Shown: in pieces, positions 20,030 through 29,539 of the stretch | Numbering within the stretch: the stretch's first letter is position 1 | Layout: each line of letters opens with the position of its first letter | From: Watersipora subatra | Taxonomy: Eukaryota; Bryozoa; Gymnolaemata; Cheilostomatida; Watersiporidae | DNA length: 64,000 bases | Reading direction: 5' to 3' | Assembly: GCF_963576615.1 (NCBI RefSeq) | Contig: NC_088712.1 | Span: 15,026,027 to 15,090,026, forward strand | Translations under genes and position numbers: made by a program | Notes under the pieces: model-generated | Database searches by the model: none | What the model was told of the DNA's origin: nothing | What the model saw: only the letters and a program-made list of their open reading frames with translations

Positions 20030-20192
20030 CTTGAAACCCATTATTTTCTAATTCCAGCCTGTATCTCAATTGTTCCTAAAAGGTAGATAATATATTTAGC
20101 ATTGCTTGTAGCTTGTTACATGATGTTTTATGGGCTGGATGCTGAAAAAAGATAGGTAAAAACAGTGATTGCATCATAAGCTAGCGTGGTTA
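20030..20192 (-). repeat. Interspersed repeat, inverted copy
   Basis: The reverse complement of this stretch matches 24540-24705: an aacccattatt block, then ctaaaaggtagata, then gtagcttgttac, then gcatcataagctagcg. The two form an inverted pair about 4.35 kb apart. Confidence 0.6.
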
Positions 20193-20742
20193 ATTAGTCA
20201 ATTGTAAGCTAGGTTACACCACTAAATTAACAATATCCACTAAATAGCAACGCGTTCTAAATGACATAGTTTTGGGGACAAAATGCAAATTAGTCTCAAA
20301 TATGTTTGGAATGTTTTTTATTGAGGTCATAAATATGAAAAATAGTGTAAGCAGAGTGATCAGCATAATTGATTTGCTATTTGAAAAACCTCTACTCAGG
20401 ATAGTGGCAGTTATGGTTTAACTACTCAGTAAGTGTTAGCTCATAATTAAAGTGGCAATATTCGTGTACATTTTTCCGCTTGAGGAAGCATAAATTATGC
20501 ACATATTAGTTAATTTTGATTGGTTTCAACAAGCGCTTGAAATAAGCAGTGTACTTAAAGGCTGGCCCATAATTTTTATTTTTTATAACAAAGAGTTACT
20601 AGATCATGTACCATTGTGCATGTACCATGAATACACCAAATTGCTGCAATGTCATATGTTATGTTTTTCATATTTTGGCTTTATTGTTCTAACATATTTA
20701 TGCTTTAAGCTCAATGTAAATATTACAGTCCTTCCATTTTAG

Positions 20743-20860
20743 GTGATGAACTGATATTATCTTCTGCATCTCTTTGTATGGCTAATTTTACTGTGGTTGA
20801 TCAGTTTTACCCAGTCAAGGATATTGTCAATCATGACATGAGGCAGCAAATATTGACAGC
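20743..20860 (+). CDS. Host exon of unrecognised gene, copy B
   Basis: Acceptor CCATTTTAG, then 39 open codons (GDELILSSASLCMANFTVV ... FYPVKDIVNHDMRQQILT), then donor GTGAGT at 20861, ending in phase 2. The upstream junction with 18730-18838 is in phase. Its last part and the following intron resemble 781-940 (copy A), which is the copy interrupted by the retroelement. No in-phase next exon was found in the window, so this copy may be partial. Confidence 0.55.
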
Positions 20861-21010
20861 GTGAGTTAATTATATGTCATATCATTACTTTCATTCGTTT
20901 TAGCACCATCTTAGTAATTCTCTTGTTTCCTTTAATTTCATGTTTCTTTGTTTAAGTTTTTGGTAACTATGCTGATAATTTACTTTTTTTGTTGAGGAGA
21001 GTTTTGCTGT
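20861..21010 (+). repeat. Paralogous unoccupied insertion site
   Basis: The sequence cattactttcattcgttttagcaccat ... cttgtttccttt ... gtttaagtttttggtaactatgctgataatttac parallels 890-939 plus 15317-15375 with the retroelement removed. It has one CCTT where the occupied copy has two. This confirms the LTR boundaries independently. Confidence 0.7.
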
Positions 21011-21806
21011 TGCCTGAATTTCAATACCTAAACATTCAACTTCAGCTAGCAGTTCTTACTAGTTAATTCTGAAGTGCAAAATCATCTATTAAATGCTATT
21101 ATGTTATTGCAAGATACAGAATGCTATTCGCCAAATGCTTCAGCTCTCTCCCTCATTTCTGCATCATTCGTTATAAGTTAGAGTGGAAATGAAACTGGGG
21201 ACAGTTGGGAGATAAAATTTTAGCTAATGAAAATGTTAAAGTTTACTAAAATACATATTAAAACTTAGCTTCGCGTATGTGTTTAGTGAGCTAAACTGAG
21301 TTTTAACTTAAATTCAACATCTATGTTATACGTCTGTCTTGAGTATAATAACTCCCTATGGTACGTACTGCTGCTGCTACTCTACATGGTACATTATAAT
21401 GTTACATTTTATTGCAGATAATAATCCCTAAATACACTAAAGTTACTGTAGGTAACTATAGTTACTAAGATTAACTTACTATTTTGTTACTAATTTTAAT
21501 ATGTACAGTATGTATATAAAATTTTGATGATTTTCACTGGAGGGTTTTGCATTAGATAACTACAAACGAATATCTTTGTCAAAATAGGTAGAAAAAGAAC
21601 TGGCATGACTGTGATCGGATGAAATAGTAAATTTTACCATTTCCATTAAACTTGGTTAATTTTCAATGCGTGCTGGTTGCATTCATGATTGACTTTTGAT
21701 TTATGAAGACAATAGGGTTTCCTTGACACAAACAGCTTTTCATATGTGAACAAAAATATTTTCCTGAGTAAATTTATACAGAAGTCATTAATGTCAATTA
21801 GAATCA
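21011..21806. other. AT-rich DNA, nothing recognised
   Basis: No open frame with paired splice sites, no repeat ends and no RNA gene were visible. Confidence 0.4.
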
Positions 21807-22543
21807 TTTAAAGCACATCAATTACATAATTTTTTATCATATATTTCAATACATCAGTCTTGGCTTTCGAATGAGTCATTGTTTGACATGGTGAGACAGA
21901 CGTTGGTTGGTGTTTATAAGATTTCGCCAGAGCCCTACCGCAGAAATGTTCAATGGTATAGACTCGAAAATGTTTTTGTCACATTTTTCATATATGGTGT
22001 TGTGTGCTCTTACCACTTATTTTATTGCTTACCGGTTATATTTGTCAACTACGATAATGAGGCTAGTGTCAGGCGAGTGTAGGACAACTCCAGAGAACCA
22101 ATGAAGATGACAAAGGAATCAGTGTCATTAGTTCTCCATGTACAGATTATTTCTATGATACATAACTCGGATTCCAAGCACCATACTATGTTTCCCCGAT
22201 TGACATGTAGTCCTAGGGACACGCAACCGCAGTTCACAATTTAATCATGTGATTTCGTTACCTTTATCAACGACAGTATATTTATTGAAGCATAATTAAT
22301 TAAACCAGAACATGTGTTTGTATTGGTCGTGCTAAAGATTCCCTGGCATTGTTGATTATCTAGAATTCTAGTTTATTATTAGCGCTCTCTTGGTTTAACA
22401 GCACCGATTGCAGGGCATACTTTTGACACCCTGTTTTTCATAGTTCTATTATTCTTTGTGTATTGAATATAGGCTCATTCGAAAGCCAAGACTCTGGTGT
22501 ATTGAACTATATAATAAAAAACATGTAATTTATGTGCTTTAAA
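21807..22543. mobile_element. TIR element (MITE-like), 737 bp
   Basis: Inverted arms of about 70 bp: 21807-21875 (TTTAAAGCACATCAATTACA to cttggctttcgaatgag) and 22474-22543 in reverse. Arms differ at a few positions and one small indel. The interior has no transposase frame. The target duplication is not clear because the ends are themselves TTTAAA palindromes, so the superfamily is not assigned. Confidence 0.75.
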
Positions 22544-23913
22544 AGTTATCAGAATATTTCATTTGGTAGATAGATCCATGTGTAAATCCTTGAGGTAAAT
22601 CTTATTTTGGTACCGTAAATCTTCATGAAAATTCTGCCGCCATGTATAAGCCTCACACCTAACTTTCGAGGTTATCTTCGAGTTACAGGGGTAAAGCATA
22701 TATAAACTGCATTTATCATTTTTACAGCTATTTAGTTTAAACCATAACGACCACACTTCCGAGTAAATGTTTTTCAAATATCAAATCAACTATACTGATC
22801 ACTAGGGTTACACTATTTTTCATATTTATTGCCTCGATAAAAGAATTACAAACAGTTTTGAGATTAATTAGCATTTTGTCTTCAAAACGATGTCATTTAG
22901 AAGGTGGTGGCTATTAATGGCTGGTTCACACTATATCGTCATACTTCGGTGTTGATGCCACAGTACTCCAGCGATCTTCGATGATAACCATGTTCACCCT
23001 ATCACAAACCTATCCACGTTTGCATCAGGAAATACTCCGTGACATTTATCTTTTTAAATTTTCGCGAGGAAACTTCTTTGTTTTCGCATGCGGGAATCAA
23101 AAACTAGTCCTGCAGCGACTATCATAAACAGATATGAATAGATCACGCTATCCACTACTGTGAATTACCATCGCCGAAATTGTTCACATTTGAAAGGCGA
23201 TCGTCAGTGCTTGGCGATGTATCAGGAAAGTTTGACAGCTGCAAACATTCCCGACGTGTCTTCGGTGCTTCGTCAATTACAGTCAAACATGGATAACTCG
23301 ACCTTCAAGGGACCGAGCAAAAGTGTTCGAATTATCAGAGCATTCAAGTTATCAGAGCACTGTCACAAGTCCATATATTTACTTATTTATTAGTAGATAC
23401 ATGAACATATACAAACTATAATATAAATCAAAAGCACAAATGGCTTGTTTCAAATTAAATGCTTCTAATGTAAAGTTTAAAACGTTTTCATGAAAAAGTA
23501 TAGAGATTTTTCTATCACTTGAGATTGGTTTGTTGTTTGAGGTGATGTTATTGCCAGGACGTTTTTCAGATTGACATTGGCAAAACTTGATCGTTGTTGA
23601 AATGCTCAAAAGAAAAGACATTTTTTTCTTTTGGGGTTTTACCCACGATCAATTTTGCCGTTTTTTTCTTGAAGTTTATGCAGATTACCTTACTTTACCT
23701 GGGATTCGTTAAGAGCAACACACTGAGGCAGTTCAATTAGAAGTTTTACGAGGTTTTACGGTACATTCTATATCACTCACGCTTTTTTAATAGATACTTA
23801 TTGAATGTACACACGTATTCTGTGTTTAGGTCAAACGATGAATAGTTTTTTGTAGCTCAGACAACGTATACGTTTAATTACAACATTTTTTAAGACGTTT
23901 TAAACATTCAACA

Positions 23914-23949
23914 TTCCGACGTTGATTCAACACGGAATCAACGTCGGAA
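23914..23949. repeat. Perfect 15-bp inverted repeat
   Basis: TTCCGACGTTGATTC and its exact reverse complement are separated by six bases (AACACG), just before the foldback element at 23960. Confidence 0.9.
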
Positions 23950-23959
23950 AACTATTCAT

Positions 23960-24079
23960 CACGGGCTAACCGAGTCACGCACTCAAGGATTTTCGCCACG
24001 CACATACAAAACAACATGCGATTTTTGTTTTGTACGTGCGTGGCGAAAATTCTTGCGCGCGTGACCCGGTTAGCCCGTG
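23960..24079. mobile_element. 120-bp foldback MITE inside the pogo-like element
   Basis: Nearly the whole element is two inverted arms: CACGGGCTAACCGAGTCACGC on the left and its counterpart GCGTGACCCGGTTAGCCCGTG on the right, continuing through the cgccacgcacatacaaaac arms. It is flanked by the 8-bp duplication CTATTCAT (23952-23959 and 24080-24087), which suggests a hAT-mobilised element. Confidence 0.85.
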
Positions 24080-24539
24080 CTATTCATCGTATCGCAGTAT
24101 AAATCAAATTTCACCCAACTTTTAGAAAAGTCGTTGACAAAAATATTTTGCCGATGGTGGTAATAACGACGCTTATGAATTACGAAAAGATGAAGTTTAC
24201 CTCTATGGCTTTGAATAAAGTGATTTTCTAAAGCGAAAACAACCGTTTCGGTAGCTGTTGGGCAAAAAAACAGTTCGAATTAACAGTGTTGAGTTCGAGT
24301 TATCTATAGCAATTTATCATTACGTGGGAACGGACCAAAGGAAATGTTCGAATTAACCGTGTGTTCGAGCTATCCGTGGACGAGTTATCCATGTTTGACT
24401 GTACATCAATTCATGGTTCAATAATTGATGACCAACACCAAGATGACAATGCCGAGATGTGGCGATATAGTATGAATAAGCCTTTAGTGCATATTATTAA
24501 TTTTGTGGCATAACCTCGCTTACAATTGACCCAATAACA

Positions 24540-24705
24540 ACGCTAGCTTATGATGAAATTAGGCTTTTTTATCTCATTTTGCTCGGCCTTCAGCTTATTA
24601 AACATCCTGTAACAAGCTACAAGCAATCTTAAATATCTTATCTACCTTTCAGAAAAGACATAAGAAAAGACGGAGTTTAGAGAATAATGGGTTTTAAAAC
24701 ACCCT
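24540..24705 (+). repeat. Interspersed repeat, copy 3
   Basis: Same orientation as the 17985-18130 copy and inverted relative to 20030-20192; contains aacatcctgtaacaagctac and ttatctacctttc. It directly follows the nested transposon block. Confidence 0.6.
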
Positions 24706-25088
24706 TCTCCATAATTCTACATCGGACTAACCATTCCCAACTTCCATCCCTAAAAAGCTAAGTTTCGTCACATATTTATGGGCGGAGCTTGTTGTGTCAA
24801 TTGTGTTGTCTGCGAGACCGATATTGAAACGCTGTAAAAAGTCTTCATGTCTTTGAAAGTTAATGGACCAAACTTTATTTTGTTTTAAGTACACAATCGG
24901 AATCAGCATGTCTGATTTACCTAGAAAAGGTGATAAAAGCAATTCGGTGCACTTATGGTTTAAGCTGTCATTTGGTGTAAGATACAGTAATTGCTGCTTT
25001 AGTAGTTGCGTCTGGTTATTTACAATTTTTACTTCTTTTTAGGCTGTCCTCTGGCAGGGCAAGTTGAAACTCTAAACTCTGACATGTT

Positions 25089-25283
25089 ATGTTGAACTGC
25101 ATCACAACCTCCGTCACTGCTGATCAACAGATACAGTCAACTGATGATGATGTCACAGTATTTGGCAAAGAGGCTCTTGTTAATGATTATGTAAACAAAT
25201 ATTGGTATGGAAGATTCTATGAGTTTATGAGTGGGCAAGAACATGTAAAGTGTTTTGTCAGAGCTTGTTTATTGACCCGTTAA
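25089..25283 (+). CDS. Small open frame or exon of unknown identity
   Basis: 64 codons from Met to TAA in moderately high-complexity sequence (FGKEALVNDYVNKYWYGRF ... SGQEHVKCF). The composition looks more protein-like than the surrounding DNA. An acceptor-like TTTTTAG lies at 25034-25041, but the frame after it meets a stop before this Met, so splicing into it is not supported. I recognise no family. It may be the relic of an exon. Confidence 0.3.
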   Translation: MLNCITTSVTADQQIQSTDDDVTVFGKEALVNDYVNKYWYGRFYEFMSGQEHVKCFVRACLLTR

Positions 25284-25842
25284 TAAAACTATCTTTGACC
25301 TTGAGAAGTGTGTCAAAGGTGAGACAGTCACAATGCTTCGGGTTAATCAGTAGCTCGTTAACACATTGTTGCCACTTGCTTTTTGTTATATTGTTTATAC
25401 ATCTACTTATAAAATGAAAGTCACAACATATGCTAAAGTTGATTCAGTTGTGAAGTGCGTAATGATTCATGTAGTTGGAATGCCTTTCAGACTTCTTGGC
25501 ATAGTCATTCCGTTTAATTGATTATTTGTTGTGTGAGTCGTAATTCAGGTTAATCATTTATTTGCACTTTTCTGTTCTATTTTTAATGGTTGTGGTTTGA
25601 GATTTATTTTAGCTTTTTTTCCCGACTCACCTTATTAGACAATCAAAGAAATGCTCAACTGATTGTATTTCTGTTTATTAAAATCTTGTTACTTGTACTC
25701 GCTTCCACGATTGCACTTTCTCTACAATTATTTTTCATTAATTTATAATAATATATTTATTGCTTCTATTGTGGCCGAAGTAAGATCTTTAATTTTTCAT
25801 CTGTGTGATACCATATTCAGAAACAAATATCACTGTTTACAG

Positions 25843-25905
25843 TATTTGAACTCACAGCTTTTGGCTTGGTAGACCAACACCCCACCACCTATGACAATCG
25901 ACTGC
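25843..25905 (-). repeat. tRNA-like SINE head, fragment 1
   Basis: On the minus strand the sequence includes a B-box-like GTGAGTTCAAATAC preceded by ggtctaccaagcc, similar to the fragment at 26036-26125. It is only a head fragment. Confidence 0.4.
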
Positions 25906-26035
25906 CATGTTACATAATAGTTTTTCTTTGAGCTATTCTACCTGAGGATATCTCACGGGACACCAGACTGCCAAGGTGTTAACCTTCACCACAGTAACAG
26001 CAGTGTCCATCATTTTAAAGCCGTAGTTGAAAGTT

Positions 26036-26125
26036 TGGAAAAAATTCCAGGGCTTGAGATTTGAACTCATCACCTTCAGCTTGGTAAACCAGATTGCTAA
26101 CACATGTGCCTGTCCACCATCACCC
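26036..26125 (-). repeat. tRNA-derived SINE head
   Basis: On the minus strand: an A-box-like region (gggtgatggtggacaggcac), ggtttaccaagctgaag, then B-box GAGTTCAAATC. The arrangement is that of a degenerate tRNA, as in tRNA-derived SINEs. Confidence 0.5.
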
Positions 26126-26224
26126 AGCATCTTTTAAAAACTCTACATGAACATTTTACACTCATCGCTTCACAGAGCACTAGACTGCCAGAGTATAGTT
26201 ATTGGAGTAAACTTTGTACCGGCT

Positions 26225-26500
26225 GCTCTCACTAATGAGATACACAGAAAGCTTTGCAGGTTTCACTAGTAAGAGGCTGATGAGCTTGGCAGGTGTCACT
26301 AATCAGATACACAGACAGCCTTTACAGGTGCCACTTTGCAAATATTATGACACGCTACATGTATGTGGGTGCCACCAGCAAATATAGATAAGTTTTGTAG
26401 ACGCCATTTTTACCATGTGAAAGAGTTATAAAGGCGTCACTAACCAATTACGTAGACAAGCTGTGCAGGTACTACTATAAATATGCACACAGAAGCTTTC
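26225..26500. repeat. Imperfect tandem repeat, unit about 40-50 bp
   Basis: Recurrent blocks of the type cactaaYNagatacacagaNagc followed by ttNcaggtgNcac (for example near 26229, 26296 and 26440) in degenerate head-to-tail order. No stop-free frame spans it. Confidence 0.45.
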
Positions 26501-26818
26501 AGTGCTGCAACAGACCAACATGTTGCACCAAAGTTTTTATGTCTCCCTAGTAAAGTCAGGTTCAGTAATAATAGCAAATTATATGATAAAGTTTATTTTT
26601 TATATTACATATTGGTTATTCAACGTTTGCAGTTGTCTTTTCAATCGACTTTTCTGAGGTAGTTCATGAGTTAATGAGTTCATTATCATGTCCAAAGCTA
26701 GAAGCCAGGAACAGGTTACTAACAGTGTTAGGATCACTAGATTCTACATTTGCTATTCAGTAAATCCAACTAGCAACTGATCAGATCAAACTTAAAGTTT
26801 AAGCTAACTAATGAACCC

Positions 26819-27742
26819 TTTTAAGGTTGACTTGCAAAAGAATTCACACAACAGTTATGTAGTATCGAAAGATTCAACATGTCTTACTCTTCTGTGTTGT
26901 AGGTGCAAAGTATGTAGAAGTCTAATTACAATTAAGCTCCTAAAAGCTCAAAAACAAACAGTTAATCACAGCCATCATGAAAGCGTTGTAGGTTGGAATC
27001 CCTCTCGAAAATGGCTCAAATGGGATGTAGTTGAGCACCGTGTGCATTGTTTAAACTTTCATGCAAACTTTTTACGTCGAAATATTTTTTCACAAATATG
27101 CTTCACGCATCAAATAAAACAATTTTTATTGTCCCTCTGTGTTTATTTCATCATCATTTTAATGCTGTCAATTTGAACACTGATATCTCAAAACTTAGCC
27201 CAAAAAAGGTTTCATTTTTTAATCTTAGCTTGTAGGAGTGCATAGCATCATCTGATAAATATGATGAGCATTTTGGTCACCTGTGATAGTGATAAAAACA
27301 CTAGAGGAATTGTTTGTGTCATTTGGCAAAAAGTATGGTTCACATGATCAGATTAGGACTAGACGATTAGACCAAGCTGAAAAGAAAAAATAAATTAGCA
27401 AGGGTCTATATTTGATAAGGGCTTTACATTAGAACCCCAAGTGTTTGTCATAAATTAGGGCTACCACACTTGTCGTATTGAGCCTTTTATTGGCCTTATA
27501 ATTCATGTGCTTAATTTGTGTCAAAAAAATAACTACGTCGAGTTGAGTACGTCGTCAAAATAAAGAGATTCTAACCTACGGCGTTTTTGTGATGACTGAT
27601 TATCTGTTCATTTTTGAGCTTTTAAAAGCTTGTAATCACATTTTTAAATATCTTGCACTTAAAACACAGCAGATTAAGGTATGGTGAACCTTTTAATACC
27701 AAATTACTGTGATGCCAATTTTGTTGCAAGTCAACTTTTAAT
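26819..27742. mobile_element. TIR element, family T, copy 1
   Basis: Long inverted arms, about 160 bp each: starting tttaaggttgacttgcaaaa at 26819 and inverted at 27590-27742 (gcaagtcaacttttaa). A related element with the same ends lies at 41225-42115. The 121-codon frame over the left arm is part of the terminal repeat, not a gene. Confidence 0.75.
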
Positions 27743-28785
27743 CCTGTCAAAAAATCCTTCAAATAAAGTTCGAAGAAAGAAACATTCATAACATTCCGAT
27801 TACAAGCATTTTGCTGCAATATGTTTTGGTAGCTATATGTTTTTAATTTTTTAGCAGTTTACTGCCACAATTATTGTTGCAAATTGTCTTTAATTGGAAT
27901 ATTATGACTAAACCATAATAATAATAAAAACTGGAAATACAATCAGAGTTAGATATTACCTAAACATATTTAATTTAGTGTATTCATACCAAAATAAGTA
28001 TCTTACCAACTCTGAAAGTTTTTCTTTTAAATACACAATATTAGCATTTTGCGAAAATTTCCAAAACAGGTGTCAAGGGATACATGGACAATCTCGCTTG
28101 TCCATTATAAAAGCTTGAAAATCTTGGTCAGTGTTTCAAAAAATAATTATTTTGTACGATGCAGATTATGTTGCTGCGATTCCATTGACATTTAAGGTCA
28201 AGGGGTGGGTGAGTGTCTATTAGAGTTATGATAAATTGATTGAGCCAAAGTATTAACTAGTATTAGTGAGAGTAGTAAAATCAAAGATCTGCTTACGTAA
28301 TGCTACAACTAAGTGAGTTTCCTTCATGCAACGATTGCAAGGTGGACCTGTAATACGGCCTGTTTCATAATCACATTTAAACACACACATGATTGGTCAT
28401 TTCACAAGTCTTCCTTATTATTTTTTCTAAACAAGAACAGGTCATATTGATTATTGTAAAGGTATAAAACCAGCATTTGCGCAACGTGATGCACTCGCAC
28501 ATTTTCTTTCAGCAAGAGGAAGGGTCTGCACTCCAAGATGTTCCGACAACAAGTAAAACGTTTTAAAGGTATATATTTACAAAAGTTAATATGCTTATAG
28601 ACAAGTTTGTAGTGTACTTTACATAGATATTTAGTTTTGTTAGAAGTTGCTTCAAAAGCTATGTATGATTTCATCAAACAACAAAACTACTAATTGATGA
28701 TTATTAATGGTATGTAAATGAACTATTGCGCCTATCAAATGAGTTTGTTCTATAATTTCTAATTTAACTGTCATTTTTTTACTAA
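27743..28785. other. AT-rich DNA, nothing recognised
   Basis: No supported exons or RNA genes. A 91-codon minus-strand frame (28402-28677) has no domain features. Confidence 0.4.
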
Positions 28786-28972
28786 AGGCTAGTTAACACT
28801 ATATCGCAGTATGTCTTTGTTTTCCTTTGGGCAATCATATTAGAATATGTGAACTAGGGGTAGATAGCATCAATGAAGCATTGCAGATAGCAAAATAATT
28901 TTGCATCTGTCAAACGCAGACAATATTTTGCCAATCATCGACGACAGATTGGATAGTGTGAACCATTTCAGC
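28786..28972. mobile_element. Short TIR element related to the 22914-24487 ends
   Basis: Left end ctaaaggctagttaacactatatcg and, inverted, the right end ggatagtgtgaaccatttcag resemble the ends of the outer element at 22914-24487. About 187 bp, no coding content. Confidence 0.5.
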
Positions 28973-29539
28973 GCTAGTATTTCACTGTCATGGATAGCGT
29001 GACTTACTCATTTCTGTTTATGGTAGTTGCAGGGGGCTTAGTATTTGAATTGAACATGCAAGAACAAAACAGTTTTTTTCACAAAATATTGAAGAGAAAA
29101 AGTGTGCAAACTATGTACATGCAAAGTTTAAGGTGCCAAGAAATGGTGAGATAATTTGGAGCTTGAACAAAATCTATAATATTACATAACAAGGCATCAT
29201 AAATGTATGATGAAAAGTGTTAAGATATTGCAATGTGTAGGAAATGGTGTACATAGAGAATAGCTCACCAGCTCTCTACATTTTTGTAAGCTTCAAGTTC
29301 ATGACTAGTGGAGTTGCTGTGGATGTTAAGTGAAGTAATAACAAAATATGGACTTGTGGCTACTACTTTTATGGTTATGTGTCAGTATAGCTAATTATGA
29401 TTAGTTTTCTTTCATTACATAATTTATTTAGAGTAGGCAGTAAGACTTCTTAAGAAACATTTGAAGGATTTTAGCTAAAAAGGGCTAGCTTGTATTTTGT
29501 TAAGTAAATGATTTTTTGACACGAGAGATGTTCACTAGG

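Larger units (their letters stand above)
23280..24401. mobile_element. Non-autonomous pogo/Tigger-like element, copy 1
   Basis: Perfect terminal inverted repeats CAGTCAAACATGGATAACTCG flanked by TA on both sides (23278-23279 and 24402-24403), as for Tc1/mariner-pogo elements. The interior matches copy 2 at 47813-48813, with a segment replaced or inserted around 23690-24100. Short frames inside have no transposase motif. Confidence 0.85.
22914..24487. mobile_element. Outer TIR element containing nested elements
   Basis: Ends ttaatggctggttcacactatatcg (22914-22938) and, inverted, ctaaaggcttattcatactatatcg (24463-24487) match at most positions. A short relative lies at 28786-28972. Most of the interior is the pogo-like insertion at 23280-24401. 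The element's own body is the remainder, about 450 bp without coding capacity. Confidence 0.65.

Noticed and set aside
26811-27176. 121-codon frame as a gene
   Set aside because: Its first part is the terminal inverted repeat of a TIR element, also seen inverted at 27590-27742 and again at 41225.
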